From Pseudoscleropodium purum (taxonomy: Eukaryota > Streptophyta > Bryopsida > Hypnales > Brachytheciaceae): a stretch of DNA of 64,000 nt. The notes under the pieces are model-generated. The model was not told the origin of the DNA, did not search any database, and saw only the letters and a list, made by a program, of their open reading frames with translations. Location of the stretch: the NCBI GenBank assembly GCA_963969395.1, contig OZ017795.1:22921063-22985062 (forward strand), read 5' to 3'. Both the position numbers and the translations under genes were made by a program. Numbering within the stretch: the stretch's first letter is position 1; each line of letters begins with the position of its first letter. Below are positions 1 through 15,100 of this stretch, piece by piece.

Positions 1-572
1 CATTAGATTAATCAAAAACCTTTATTTACTAGCCAATGGATAGCTCTCCAATAGAACCGAGAAAAATGTTCAAGCTAGAGTTGATAGAAATAGGATAATT
101 ATGTCTCATTATCTATTGAAAAGAGGCGTACCACCTCTTGGTTTGCATTAGTTTTCCCCCTCTTCTCAAAAAATTTACATACCGTTTTTTTTAAACACTT
201 AACCTTGAAATTACCATTGATTTCTCAAAAAATCACAAGCCATTGATCTTATGAGATTTAATGTGAGCCATCGAAATGAATATTGAATATGGATACAGTA
301 CCGCATATGAATATGTATTGAATAGTGAATACGGGTACTGGATATAAATACGGGATGAATTGTCCCATATTGATTGTCAAATAAGTTGGTTTATAAAAAT
401 TACAAGAAGAGGGAGAGGGGGATGAAAATATTAAAATTTTAACCTCCTAAATTTAAATCTCAATGAAACTAAGTGTTACTATCTACCCAAATAAGATAAT
501 TATTTTTCACAATACATGTAGGAATTGTTATGTGGCACTTCTTACATGAAGATAATTCTTGTGGCTTATTTG
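1..572. other. AT-rich, no gene seen
   Basis: No coding or structural signal. A short run of imperfect repeats of a gaatatggata / gaatacgggta type lies at about 280-360. Confidence 0.5.
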
Positions 573-825
573 CAGGGTTGACAGGACGTCCGGACGCAGA
601 CGCTGTGTCCGCAGCGTTTGCTGACATTCGCGGACGCCGTCCGCCCGTCTCCATCTGCCCCCGTCCGCCCCATCCGCCTTCTGACGGCAGGAGGGACGCT
701 ACGTCCGCTCACGTCCGTCCGCCTTCCGACGGTAGGAGGGACGCTACGTCCGCTGACGTTCGTGCGGACGGACATCCGGGTTACGAACGCCTTTTTTGGG
801 CAAACGTAGAGATTCGTCAACCCTG
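573..825 (+). mobile_element. GC-rich hAT-type MITE, 253 bp, copy 1
   Basis: Ends are CAGGGTTGAC and GTCAACCCTG, flanked by a perfect 8-bp target duplication CTTATTTG at 565-572 and 826-833. CAGGG ends and an 8-bp duplication are typical of the hAT superfamily. The inside is very GC-rich, full of CGGACG and ACGTCCG, and has no transposase. The open frames here are a by-product of composition. Confidence 0.9.
674..763 (+). repeat. 45-bp tandem duplication inside hAT MITE copy 1
   Basis: Two adjacent 45-bp units (674-718 and 719-763), each starting ccgcctt and containing gagggacgctacgtccgct, with only a few differences. Confidence 0.85.
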
Positions 826-1180
826 CTTATTTGGATTACTAATTTTTTACTAATTTAAAAAAAATTCAATAGAAAATATTTTATTTCAATGCACTTAAAC
901 TTAAAAGGTTTAAGATATTAACAAATCAAAAAAATGAAATTATAATAAATAATTGGATATAAGGATTAAAATAATAGAAACTTTGAAATACATTGATGAA
1001 TAATTTTGAAATTTTAACTTTAGGAAATTTAAGACTCTATAATTCCAAATAATGAAATTTTTAAATGGATGTATTTGATAGTGTTATGAAAACCATTGGA
1101 TTCTCAATGTTGAAACAACACTAATTTTTCTATGCATACAATCTACATGTAGAAATCAATATTTGTATGGCCTTTTGTGT

Positions 1181-2066
1181 TTAACCCCTAAAGGATTGGC
1201 CTACATTTTTTGGTTGTATAGATTTTTTGGGCAGGTCATTGTGACCAGAAATTTCCATATTTCAACCTGAAATTTTAATAAAAGGTGTGCACAAAGAATA
1301 TATTTGATATGCAACATTTTTCATGACATTTGGAAATAGGAGTCAAGAGTTGTAACCTAATATATTATTATTTTTTGTAGCTAGGTAATTTGAGTAGATT
1401 AGAAGAAATCACTTTTTTCATAAATCAAAAATTGAAATTGGCTTTCTAGACTTATATATACAAATAAAGCTTTGAATTATTCCATTTTGATCGACAAGTC
1501 AAAAGTTATGAGGATTTTTTGTTTGCGGGCAATTATGGATTTCCTACTCTAAAATAAACTTTGAAATCCTTAATCTTATCCAATTTTCAATTTTTTGAAA
1601 AAAAAAAAAATCCTAGGATGTAAATTATTTATTACAACATTTCAACCATTGGAATTGTCATTTTTCAATTCCATATTTTAATTCTTAATAATTTAGTATT
1701 TTGAATCATTGTCTACTTCTATCTACTTACTATTTCTTTCCTATATGTTGTACAATTCTAAATGATCTGAAATTTTTCAAGCATGTGTCCAACTTGTCTA
1801 GGAAAAAAAATCCAAAGAAGCACCATCATTTTGGTCATTTTTTCATAGAAAAGTGAGCTTGTGAAGTGTAGCTACCCAGCTTTTTGCAGGGCAAAAGAAA
1901 TGATTTTATTGAATTTGAATGCTAATATCTTGCAATCCACATAGTGGAAATGTTTGAAATTCTTACCACATGTTTTTGATACTACAAAGTACAAGATTCT
2001 AGGGTTACATATGTCAAAAAAAGTTTTTTTTCAATGAAAAGATAGTCACTAAACTTTAGGGGTTAA
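1181..2066 (+). mobile_element. TTAA-bounded non-autonomous element, copy 1
   Basis: Begins TTAACCCCTAAAG and ends CTTTAGGGGTTAA: TTAA plus a CCCCTAAAG inverted repeat. 886 bp, no coding capacity. The inside matches the copy at 9273-10247 (for example the shared gtcaaaagttatgagga). Confidence 0.8.
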
Positions 2067-2178
2067 GATAAAATTTCATTAATACCTCTTTCAAAACTCA
2101 AAACATACTACTTTTTTATCTTTATTTTGTAACTATTGTAATCATGTTCAAAGTTTATTTTTTGGAATTAAATATTCT

Positions 2179-3099
2179 ATAACTCCTAAAGTTCTAAGAG
2201 TCCCCTCAGAGGACTTTGGAAGGTTTGGACAAATACCTGTGATCTCAATTTTTGGCATATGTATTGAAATTTTTTTCAAGATAGGAAAACTAATTAGCTT
2301 TGGGGAACATAATTTTATTTCAATCATTGCCCCAAAGCAAAAGTTATGCCATAATAAGCTCAATAAGCCATAATAAGTAGAAAACATAAAAATAAAATAG
2401 CTTGAAATCATTATTAAAATTTATTTATTTTAGATCATATTTGTCTATATGGAAAGTTTGATTCATTCTATTTGAGTAAGTGATGTGAAAGTTATGAAGC
2501 TTGTTGTTTTATTAGCAATCATAGCATATTCTTGTTAAAAGAATGTATTGCATTTGTTTATGAACTCAATTTTAAGAATTTTTCAAAAGGAAGAAGACTG
2601 CATATGATTTAGTTTGCTTTACAAAACAATCTCACCATTGGGATTTATGAGTTTCAATTCCATCTTAATTTGAGCTATCAACAATGTCATTTTTCTTTCT
2701 ATCTTGTAGCTACTTTGACTAAACAATTTTTTAAAGGAGGAAATCATAGGTCAAGGGATTTTTTTCCCCAAACTTTCAATTCAATTCTTTAATATAAAAT
2801 ATTTATATTCATAATCTATAGTACAAAGAATCTAAGTTAAAAAGATTCAAAGTCTTATAATCTATTCAAGCTTGGAGCAAAAAATTTGTTTTTTTGCTTC
2901 AAATGCTTATATCTTGTGATTGATACTTTTGAAGTTTTTGAAATTTCTTCCAAACATTTTCATACTAGTCTATTGCAAGATCCTAGTACTATTGGATATG
3001 CAAAAGAACAAATGCTTAAAAAATTTGTTGTTTACACTGAAAATGGCAGTTTTGATGTTTTTTAACCAAAAAAAATGGCCTTGAGACTTTAAGGGTTAA
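2179..3099 (+). mobile_element. TTAA-bounded element, copy 2 (decayed left end)
   Basis: Left end ATAACTCCTAAAG, right end CTTTAAGGGTTAA. The inside resembles the copy at 31468-32367 rather than copy 1. The two copies lie about 110 bp apart. Confidence 0.65.
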
Positions 3100-5798
3100 A
3101 AATTATCATTAAATTTATTTCAATAGATTGAAACTCATTTTTATGCATGATTTTTGTGTACATTCTAATTCTTTAAAAAGACTTTGAAAATATCCAATTT
3201 TTGAATTAATTATAATGAGTAAGAGGGTGAGCAAGAATTTTCGAAGAAATAGAAGCAAGTTGTGGTGCCAATTAGTAGGAGAGATATTTTGGTTAAATAT
3301 TCTTTAAAGTTCTACTAATTAAAAAGTTCTTTGATGTTTCGAAGTCATTTAGGGCTTGAAAACAATGCTTTTAAAGCAATTTTTAAGGAGATTTTGAAAA
3401 ATTCAACCATGATCATTTTTAATTAACTTACTTAAATGTACCTTTATTAGCACTAGAAGAAAATGAGGGATTTTGCAACTATAGCACGCAACTTGTTTTG
3501 TAGTTGCATGGGACATTTACAACTAGGTGACAATTTAAAGCCCAAAGTTGTAGTGAACAAGTTGCATTAGTTGCAAGCTAGTCACAGGGTTTTTTGTCAC
3601 CCAACAACATGTGAAGAATTTTATTGACATTTGCAATTTGTTTGCAACTTGTAGATTTGTAGATTTTAAAGTATTAATCTCAATGATTTGTAGATTTCAA
3701 AATTTTATATCTACTTTCTTTCTAGATTTCTGAATTTCAAATCTACCTTTTAAAATTTAGGATGTACTTTCTTCATAGATTTCAAAAATTCAATTTTATA
3801 GAATTTAAATTTTTTTGAATTTAATTGTTTTTTTATTTCTATAGATTGGAAAAATCATAGATATCTATCACAAAAATTCAATATATAAGACTACAACAAT
3901 TTCCAAGTCTTATAAGTCTAATCTAATGGTATTTTCTACAACTGATATGCGACAATTTATGTAAGACGAATGGGAATGAACTTTGAAAGCAATCAAGAAA
4001 CAACTAAAAAACAACTAAAAAACTAGTGTATGACTAGAAAGCAACTAGGAAACAACTATGGTCATTTTAAGTCAATGAAAGTCACATAATATTACATAGT
4101 CATGAATGGAACGTCAAAGTCACATAATGGAATGAAACATAGAATTATAAATAATTTAAACAAGAATATGGAGAATCGTCAATTATGATGGTAAGAATGA
4201 TGTTATTAACTATACACCTCATGTATTTTGTTTTTGTAATTTAAATGATTGAAATATGAGTTCTAAAAAAGAACTATAAAAAATTTGTGTTTTATTCTTT
4301 AATCTAAAATGATTATCTTTATGTATGAGTTGTAATGTATTTTATGAAATAAAACAAAGCAAGTAAAACATATTGATGACTTGTAAACAATGTTTTTCTT
4401 TCACATACAATCATTTTTAATCAATTGAACCTAGAAGGGTGTCATTATTTATAAACAATTGTTTGATTTAAAACAATATTGGCCCATGTGGGGCTTCAAG
4501 ATGTTTTAAAGGTTGATAAAATGTATTGTATTTTGTATCTAAATGAAATTTGTATAATAAAATTTCTTGGAAATCAATTTTGACACTAATTCAAACAATT
4601 GGCATTAGGCACTTTCTTAATTTTCTTACAACATATTGGATATCAAACATTTGGCAATGTTTTGACACTAAAGTGACAAAAATAGAAGACAAGTTTGTGC
4701 AATGACTTTCAACACTTTAGATTTTCGTAAATCAAATATAAAGTTGAAAGTAGCACCATTTTTGGATGGAATTTTCATCGCAATGCCCCCATTAAGATAA
4801 TTGTACCTCAAATGGATATTGATTGAAATATAAATATATTCCCCAAAAGTCAATCTTGAATTGATCTTTCAAAAATTTTGACACAAGGTACATAAATGTA
4901 CTTTGTATGATGGAGGTGTACATTATTTTCCACTCTAATGCATGGCTCAAAGTTATGTTGTTCAAAGCTTTTACCATTGAACAAGTGTTGCCAAACAACA
5001 TATGTAAAAATCTTCTTTTATTTTTGAATTTGGTCAATATTTACTAAGTAATAAATTATAGTTTGTAAAAGAAACAATATCTAGTTTAGAAAATCTCACT
5101 CCAAAAAGAGTCAAGGTTTGCTAATCCTATCAACAAAATCTAAGCCAACATATTTTTTTCTACCTTTGATTGCTATCATTAGTCAATTTTCATAGTCAAA
5201 ATTAACAAATAAATTAGAAAAATCTGCCAATAGCAATCTAATACCAATTTGCACTAGAGGGTGTTTTTAAAAATTATGCTTAGTTGCTTGAAAATGGTAT
5301 ATTTTTATAATTTGTTCCCCAAATTTACCCTAATCTTTTAGAGGTTATAGAAGCAAGGGAAAGGAAAAAAATAGAATTTTAAAGTCTTATGCAAAAATTG
5401 GATTATTCAATAAAATTTGCAAATAGTGGAGTTAGAAAGATTCTTAGAAACAAGAAGTTTGGGATGGAGGTGAAAATTTTATGATAATATGCCTAAAACA
5501 AGATTAATATCTTATAGGAATCAATATAAAATGAATCTACATGAAATTCAAGATCATTTGATGTATAGAAGGTTTACATGTAGAATTACAAATTCAATAA
5601 AATGCAAGTATTATTGATTCATCCAATACAAATTGCTAAAATGTATTTATTCAATTCTAAAATGGTAATTCAATACATTGATATATCAAATATTTTTTCA
5701 TTATGATTATGCATGGCATTTGAAGTTTTTCAATTTTTTTACATACAAATTTTAATTTGATTTAAGATTCACGCAAGTTTTACCATCTTTTAATCTTT
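3100..5798. other. AT-rich gene-free stretch downstream of the protease gene
   Basis: No exon or element recognised. Around 3470-3660 and 3940-4070 there are runs rich in caact/agttg words (for example aaacaactaa repeated), perhaps an old repeat. Confidence 0.5.
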
Positions 5799-5804
5799 TT
5801 TATT
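5799..5804 (-). promoter_or_regulatory. Possible poly(A) signal of the protease gene
   Basis: AATAAA on the minus strand about 54 nt past the stop codon. In sequence this AT-rich the hexamer is expected often by chance. Confidence 0.3.
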
Positions 5805-5857
5805 AATAAAATATTCACTACATTCTTTTTCCATTCTTTTTCTATATAACTATAAAA

Positions 5858-6141
5858 CTAAGAGTGATTTTCTACCATAGTACTTGAATATCTATGTCTT
5901 TGTATTACATTGTTACGCCTTTGAAACATACAATATGCTACCAAGGTAAAAAATGATGCAATGATAATAATTGTAACAACATGAGGACCAGTTGAATTAA
6001 CTTCCATTGAATTATTTGTGGTATTTTTAAACAAATCCATTTCATCATAATTTTCAGGTATTGCTATAATTATACATAAACTATCATTGTTTACTTTCTT
6101 CCACCCTTTTATGCATTGATCACATGCATTTCCACCATAAC
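5858..6141 (-). CDS. Protease exon 26: EGF-like 2 end, membrane helix, cytoplasmic tail, stop
   Basis: Residues 1299-1392 and TAG at 5858-5860. GYGGNACDQCIKGW closes the EGF-like unit. After an Asn/Thr-rich stalk comes a single hydrophobic helix (HVVTIIIIASFFTLVAY), followed by a basic stop-transfer sequence (QRRNN..QRHR) and a short tail. Topology is type I. No GPI-type ending is seen. Confidence 0.9.
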
Positions 6142-9100
6142 CTACATGAAATTAAGGAAAATTATAGAATTTTATTGAAATTTGATTCTATTATTAAAAG
6201 AAAATTATATAACATATTCTATAATTTATAAAAATGCAAACTAAATTTGAAATAATTTAATACATATTATAATATAGACAAGAGATTTTTATGGATTGTA
6301 TTATTTTTTCAATAATTCCAAAATTCATCTAAAGCATAAAAAGATATTTTGATTTCTCAAATATATTTTTATGCCTCTTGAAGTAATAAAATTACCAAAA
6401 AATTCTTAGTAAAATATTTATTTTTGAATTTTGGGCATGACTTAAATTTTTAGCCCCTAAAAGACTAGGGTGCTTAAGATCCAAAACTACTTCAAAATAC
6501 TCATATCCAAAGCAAGGCTGAAATATTCATCTGTTTTTAATCTTAAACAAATCTAATCAAAGGATTCTTAGCTGATTTACTTGTATACATCCTAACAAAA
6601 TTCATAGCAAAACTCTCCATTAATTGGAAGTTTAATGTCCCTAAATTTCAGAAAGCATTTTTATCTAGCACCACCCAAAGATGAGGTTTTGTTTTTTTTA
6701 CATTTTTACAAGAAAAAAACATTGTGCCATATACTTGTGTATTTTTTTGTCAATGTATTAGAAAATGGCTTTAGATAATATATCTTTTTTAAATCAACCA
6801 ATTTTCTTTTGATATTCATCCTTGAATAAATTATGAAGTAGAAAGTGATACTGGATGAAATAAAAAACCAAAATTCAAATAACTTTGACAAAAGAAAATT
6901 GTATTTCAATAGTGAAAATGCTGTAATAAACAATAAATATCCTTTGTTTTTGTTTGGAAACAAATTTATATGTTTTTCTTACCTTCATTGCTTGCAAATT
7001 AAAACTCTTCATAACTTTCATTTTATTATTTGGAATTGAATAATTTTAATGTTTTTGAATAGGTGTCGATTTGAAATAAATAAATAAACTTATAATTTTT
7101 GCATTATTTATAGGAATGACATGAAAAAAGCTTCACATACAACTTAAGATGATTAGCATCAATTTTAGAAATTTCATCCATAAATTCATGTCAATAGAAC
7201 CTGCTTAATTCTTTAGTAATCCTTTAGAGTCAACTTAAATTAAAGAATTCAAAGCTAAAGTTTAGGAGGAATGTTCTACTATATTTAAACCTCTTTGTAC
7301 AACATTTGTTTTCCCTATATTAGACATTTACAAGTATGCATTAGGCTTTTCTTTTATAATGCAATTGTAGATGTAAGAAATCAATCTTTGGTTGCTTTTC
7401 TAGTGCACAACCATTTTGTAAAAATTGTAAATAATGACCCATTTTTAATTTTATTATATTTTCCATCAAACTTGCATGTAAATTTTAGAGTTGACTTTTT
7501 CCAAAGCCTAGATTTTTGTAAGCACTCTTTTTAGTTCTTTACTATTCTTTTATATACAGTGTTTTCAATTTTTAGTTTTTTCTAAAAACTTATTATAATC
7601 TTGGTGTTTCTTCTGTAAAACACAAAATTAGTTATGATTTCTTAGAAAAATCTTTTAAGAATTTTTTTCTATATGAAGGCCAAAAAATTTATATTTTTTT
7701 AATGGCATGTTAATTTTTTTTATTTAGAGTCTATAGAAAGTTTTGAAAAGCTTGAATTGAAAAGTCAAGGATTACTTTAGCAAAGTAAAACATTAAAATT
7801 CAAAAAATAATTACATTTAAGCTAAAAAAAACCACTATCTAGTTAAAATAGTTTGTAGTAATGAATTAAATAATTAGTTGTATCAAACTACCAATAATCC
7901 TATGAATTTTGTTGTCTACCAATATTTGATCAATTTTTTTGGTTTTGGGGTGTTTTAAAAATCCAAATTTTTTATAATTTATATAATATAAATTGACTTC
8001 ATTTTATTTCTTGTAGATTTTTTTCATACCAAAAAGACATGCCTTGGAGGTGTTTTGATAACTTGATTTTTTAACCCCTAAATAATTGATAGGAGTATTT
8101 TGGACTTCAAAAAATATGGGCCAACAATTGCAAGGCCATTTTTTTAAGACTTTTTGTATGTGAGTATACAAATGGTGTCTCAAATGTAACATAAATTTCA
8201 TAGAATTTTGATGATTGGTTACAAGATCATATTTAATTTAATCTTTTACTTTTAGCATGGGCAAATTGGCCAACTAAAACAAAAATTTTGTCTTGTTTTC
8301 ATTATTTTTTCCTACATATTTTGATAAGTTTATCATCTTGCTTAAGTTGTAAAATACATACATATTACTAAAAAAAATTGAAAGATGAACTATGCACTTG
8401 CAAAGGCATGCACAAGATCTTTTTGGAAAGTTTCAATGTTAATATCTTACGATCAATGAAGTTTAATAATGTGAAATTTGAACATTATATAATTTAAAAT
8501 TTGTCTATAAAAATGTATTGCTTTATTTTAAAAAGTTAATCAAAATATAATACATATATTTTATGGCCCTATATTAAGACCAAAAATACCTTTCACTTCA
8601 TTGTTCTACAGATCTACAACCACTTTATTGCATCAAGTAAATATTTGTATTTTGGAATGTTAATAAAATGACACATTTGTATCTTCGATTTTTATAAAAA
8701 TTTTATACCAAATTTTTACTTCAATATGGATTGCCAAAAAATTGCAGAAGCCCAAAATGTTTTCTGAGTTGCTTAAGCTTCATTCAATATAAACTAGTGT
8801 GCCTTATGCCATTGCCTTGGTCAAAATAAAAGTAAACCTAATTTTCTTACTTTTTTAATTCATAAAAAATTTGAAATTCAATAACTTTCATGCCCTATCT
8901 CGGAACACCACAAAACAAAGCCCATGCACCCTTCTTTGCTAAGGCCTTTTTGATGATACCTAACATGCAAACAAGAGACATATAATCTGGGAGATCTCAA
9001 CATAACAAACAAAACAAACAAAACAAAACAAAGAAGCAACCTAATTGAATAGAAAGATTTTTAAGGAAGCAATATATATATAATTTTGAAATTCATTAAA

Positions 9101-12100
9101 AAAAATTCTCTAAACCAATGTGCTATGAATTTTATATAGAACTTTTAATTGTAAGATATAGACAATTATTTGTAAGAAAATAATACAATGTTTTAAATAT
9201 TTTTTAAAATATTATATAGAGAGAGAATATTGTGGTTTAGATTTTAATAATTCATGTCATCATTATTTACAATTAACCCCTAAACTCCCAAATTGCGTTT
9301 TTTGGCAACATAGAAATTTGGGGTAGCTCACCATGAATGGAGTTTTAATTTATTTTTGTTAAAATTTGAACACAACATGTGCCCAAGGAGTAAATTTAAG
9401 ACCCAACAATTTTCATAACTTTTGACTACATGGTTAAAAAGTTATTGTATGATATATACTTTTCTATAGTCAACGGACAGCTCGAGTAGCAAAAAAACTT
9501 CTTTAAAAATAATTTTTTTAAGAAATTAAAATTTGGAATTGGTTCTCTAGATTTATATATACTTAGAAAGCTTTGAATTGTTCCATTTTGATCAGTGAGT
9601 CAAAAGTTATGAGGAGTTTTAGTTTGTAGGAGTTTGCAGGTCATTGTTGAATCTCTACACTCCAAAATAAACTTTGAAGTCCTTTATTTAACTCAATTTT
9701 CAGTATTTTTGGAAAAAAATTAAAAACATTAGATGTAGATTGTTTATTACAACATTACAACCATTGGGATTGGCATTTTTCAATTCTGTGAAAAAATTGT
9801 TAACAATTTAGTATTTTTAATCATTCTTTATTCTTTTCTACTTGTTATTTTTTTCCTATATGTTGTATGATTCCAAATGATCTGAAAATCAAGACTTTCA
9901 AGACTTTTCAAGCATGTAGCTAACTTGATTTGAAAAACAAGTTCAAAGAGTAACAACCATTTTGGACATTTTTCATACAAAATAAGCCCTTGTGAAGTGT
10001 AGTTGTCCAAATTTTTGCAAGGCCAAAAAATGAAAATTTATCACTTCAAATGCTAATATCTTGCAATTTACATGGTGAAAATTTTTGAAATTATTTCCAC
10101 ACATTTTCAAACAAATTCACTAGCTACAAGGTCCTACAGTTACATGTGTCCAAAAATGTTTTTTTTCTAAAACTTGGTACTTGTACTACAAATGGTAGTT
10201 TTGGAGCAGTTTTGATGAAAACATAATCAAAATCATTTAGGGGTTAATTTACAAAAGATTTAATAAAATTTATTTATATTCTACCTTGTACAAATTACTA
10301 ATGTTGGTGATTGTCACTATAAGATTTAATAAGAATAAAAAATCATCAATTAAAATATTCTATTTTGATACTAGTTTATTTTTAAAATTAAAAAAAATCA
10401 ATTTTTTTATTTCAATCAATTATATTTGTAAATTCTTTTAGTGAAATTTCATATAACTAATAAAGGAACATATTTAAAAAGCACAATGTATGTACAAACC
10501 CAAGAAACATTGGCATTGGCCACTTGCATCTAAGCATAAGCCTTTTCCAGAGCATGCTTTTTGCGCATATGGTCCACTAAGAGGAATAGGACAAGTAGCT
10601 GAAATGTATGGACAATCTTCAAAACAACATGTTTTGTCTCCATGTTGAATTGCACTTTTACTTTGGACATCACAACGTTCACCTTTTTCACATACACCAT
10701 TACCACAAACTCCAACTTTTTCTAAATTTAATATTGAATCAACATAAAGGGACACCTAATATAAAAAATAAAATAAAAAAATATTTTCAATTCATGTTTT
10801 TAGTATAAGAATTGAAATAGTACATTATAAAATTATATTTAAAAAATAAAGTTTTAATACTAATAAAGTTATCATTTTAGTAATTTGACAAAATTTAGAA
10901 AATTTGATTTACCATTAGGTTGTTGTTTGAATTTTTTTCATCTATGGAATACTCATTTGAAATATTTATACTTCTTAAAACTTGATAAATATCATTTGAA
11001 GCAAAAATCATTTGTGTAAGACGATCCTATGAAATAATAAATATAGATCTATAAGCTTACATTTTTCAAAATACGATGGAAAAAAAATTCCATTTCAATG
11101 ATTTTTTATTTTATTTTATGTATTGAAAAATATATTATATTGAACATTGATATTTTTTAACAAATTAATTAGAACGTAGTACCTTAGGCTTTGGTAAGAG
11201 AGTCATGCTAATGATACCAAATTCATCATAATATCCATTTTGTAGACAAGCTTCGGCACGATCCATGCTTGTTGAGCAATTACCTTAAACAAATAATGAA
11301 ATATTTTTAATGAAATTCTAAAATATATGAAATTTTTTACATAATAAATTTTTTTAATGTTTTATTTATAAATATTTATCTATACATTTAATTTTCAAAC
11401 CTTTGATTGTTACGTATATATTTATTGTGTGTGCAATATTTGATAAACATCAATTTATTTATTTCACTATATGATCATATTTTTGACATTTGTTAAGACT
11501 TCTTGCATATTCATTTTTTAAGCATACACAATATTAAATATATCAAATTGTTTACCTTCATAGCTATTTTTTAATTGCATGGAAGATATTATAATTGAAC
11601 CATCACCTAAACCAAGCTTTGATGCAATCTGTTTATAAAACAAAATATTTTTATCATATAACAATAAATATTTTATATTTGTCTCTAAATGTGATATTTT
11701 AAAGTGATACTATTGATATTTTAGTATCACTTTATCAAGAGTATACTACACATAAGAAAATTTAAGCTTTAATGATAGTTCAAATTAGGCTTCAAATCCA
11801 AAAAAAGTTTTAAATTTTTAAAAAGATTTATTTGTAATTTAAAAAATATATAAATTCTTTAAATTTCATTCTAAAAATATTATTTTTTAAAGATTTTCTA
11901 TACTTTCATTATATATATATACATACATACACATATACATACACAATTTATTTTACAAATCTTTCAATTTTGGATTATAAAAATGATTGACTTATTAAGA
12001 TTCTTGTTCTTGGTTTCTTTATATATATTTTATTAGGCACCAAATACTACAAATATAACATCATCTAATATTCATTTTATATTTTTCTCAGAATCTTTAT

Positions 12101-15100
12101 TTATAAAGGACTAGAGATATTCTCTAAGAGACATTGTCAAAAGCTACCATTTTTATTGCATTGACCAAAATTGAAAACTAGAATTATTATAGAATTTCAT
12201 CTATAAAAATTCTATCATTAGGAATTTGTAGAAAAATTTATAGTCTTTTTGACCACATGAATTAGAAGATTAGAAGATTTTAAGTTTGGGAGCCCTTTTG
12301 TTATAAAATTTCATGCTCTACATAGTCATTAGGGTATGCCTTCTTGGGGACAAAAATACAAAATTTTAGAAGCTAATTTGCAATCTAATTTTCTCTAAAT
12401 CATCCTGCACTGCATGGAAGTTTGAAAAAAATTGTAATATACTAGCCAATTTTTGCACTCTCAAATTTCTTTCATTGGAAAATCCAAATGGTGAAAATAT
12501 ATATTTTCCATCATCTTTTATAAGTAAGAAAATTTTAGTACTCCAAGGAAAATTGTTGATAACTTATGCTAATTTATCTTATGTCATTGTTGATCGTAGT
12601 ACACAACTTGTTTTAGCACTCAATGCTTCACATGATTTTGTTGCTGAACTCATGGATTAGTAGATTGACAATATTGCAATGGCTAGAATTTAAGAGGAAT
12701 GAATCTTTGTCCACTTTGGAATTAATAGCAAACAATTTTCAAATGGAGAAGTCCAAAGAGTAGTTCACAATTTATGAATATGCATATTGTGACAATAAGT
12801 GCATCACAAGCCCTTCCAAGATCCCTTTCTAACACTACTAATCAATCTCGTTAAACAAAGCTTGGACAATGCATTCATATGTTTTGATGGTCCTCTTGTA
12901 TTGTTTCTATTTTCACACTATTGCCCAAGCTTCTAAAACACACTCAATTGGTGTTCAAGTTGCCTAAATTCTATTGAAAAGTATAACTTTTGATTTAGCC
13001 TCATGATTGTTGTTGGATTTTTCCCCTTAAAGGTAGTAAATATACCCATCTTGAGTCAAATTTTAGAAATATTTGTTCACCTTTTACTTCATCATCACCA
13101 ATCCAAATATCAAGTGCCCTTTGTATAGACTTTTAGTCTCGAAAGGATTAAAATTGTTATTCTACATTTATTTTATTTATTTTAATTAATATCATTTTAT
13201 AAAATACTAGAATTTTTATAATTGTATCTATATTCAATGGACATAGTTTTATAATTCTTCTATTAATTCAAATTAATTAGTTAGCCTACTCCACTATAAA
13301 TTATTTAGAAAAAGATTGACTACAATTGTAATTTGGTGAAAAAATTAGTGGAATCCAACATAATTTTAAATGCATATTGTTCTATAGCTTTTAAAATTGA
13401 TTATAACCCCACCTTAGTGGATTTTTTTGCCACTAAGAAAATGGATAAATAGAGTTATGTATTTATATCATTTGAAAGCTCTTAAGAAAGGATTTAAATA
13501 TTTCAGTTTTATGAACTTTGTATCCACAAAACATGAAACTAAAAATTATTAAAGATATAAAATTTTAGAAAATTAGTAATAGGCCAAAAAATAAAATTTC
13601 ACAAATTCATATTTTATAAGTTGGTTTGTCAAAGTTGTAATGATAATGCACATTATACTAAAATGTATTAAAAAATCTTAGTTCAAATAATTTACAATTG
13701 TATATAATTTAGACAAATAATTTTTAGATTTATAAAATAATTGCATACTAAAATGTGTAATTGGGAAGTTTTTAAACTTCTAAAATTAAAGTATTCCAAA
13801 GGAGTTTATTTCTTTTTTCAAACATTCATTATTGAAAAATTATCTTTAATAAAATTAAATATACATATCAAATACATCTCATTTTTATATGCATTAAAAT
13901 CTACATTTCTAATGCAATTCATATATCTTGTTGTCTTACATTTGATGTTAGAACAAAAATGAGGAGTTTCCATTTTTCATGGGCTTCATTGGTAATTGTT
14001 AAATCTGAATTAAAATTTACTAATAAAGTAATGTTTGTTGCACAAGTTATTCCATCCCCATCACAAATATGACATTCATCAAAATATCCGCTTGAGCAAC
14101 ATATGCCTTTCTCATCGCGGATTGTACTACAACATGTACCTTCAAAGTCTACATATCTGTAAAACAATATATTGTAGTTTTAGCTTTACATCTTGAACTT
14201 TGAAGGCTATAAAAAGTCTTTGCATTTTATAACTATGTTTAGATAGACAAAAGTCTTTTTGTTTTTTTCAAATGATAAACACATGGAAATGGTAAAAATT
14301 TAGTATGTCCATGCATTTCAAATATATATTGACGTAAACAATTTGAAAACATAGTGTATTAAATATAGTTTTATATTTTATAAATGCATATAGACAAACT
14401 CTCCCTATATTTAACCAAATGTTTATATGTGAAAATTATTTATTCTTATTCAATAAATATAAATTAAAAATTAAATAAACTAATAGAAATATTCAGAAAT
14501 ATATAATATTCATAGTAATTTATTGATTACTAAAATACTACATTTATTTTTTAAATAAATATAAAAATTTAATTAGTATTAGATTTATATTTAATTATGT
14601 ATTATTTTTATAGCATTTATTCTTTGAAAAATTATTGATTTTCTTAAATGAAAAAAATAATAAAAAAATTTATACACAAATAATATTTTGATTTTTTGAA
14701 GTTTATTTTTAATATACTAGTAAAAATTACTCAAAAATTTTGAGATATTTTAGAAAAATAATATTTTGAGTTTATTTGTATTGCATTCACTACTAATTTT
14801 GGTTATATTATTATTTTTTCAATTAGAGGAATGATAAGTATTTACTTTATTTTTAAATAATCAATATTCAATTGAAAAAGTACTTAAATAATCAATCTTT
14901 GTATGTAATAATTTAATGCCTTATTAGATTATAAATTTTTTAGAATATTCGTGAAATAGCTAAAGTTTTCAATTATTTTGAAGGAATCAACTTCATTCTT
15001 AAAAGGTAGAATAGTTATTTGTTATAAGGGGCATTATAGAGAATCACTAAATCTTTTAAATTGTGGTATTTGTTGAGGGTTTGAACTAAAATGATTGTAG

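Larger units (their letters stand above)
6142..10499 (-). other. Intron 25 of the protease gene (4358 bp)
   Basis: Holds a Helitron (8794-9057), a full TTAA element (9273-10247) and what looks like the left end of another TTAA element at 8071. The 6.1-8.0 kb part shows nothing recognisable. Confidence 0.75.

Noticed and set aside
530..853. Overlapping open frames on both strands in GC-rich sequence
   Set aside because: They lie inside a 253-bp hAT MITE with target duplications. Lack of stops is explained by GC-rich composition; no domain is present.
1181..1193. CCCTAAA words as interstitial telomere repeats
   Set aside because: They occur singly at the ends of TTAA elements, not in tandem.
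12475..12660. 61-codon frame with fairly normal residue use in intron 21
   Set aside because: No recognised domain, plus strand inside a minus-strand intron, no splice partners; perhaps a decayed fragment of some element.
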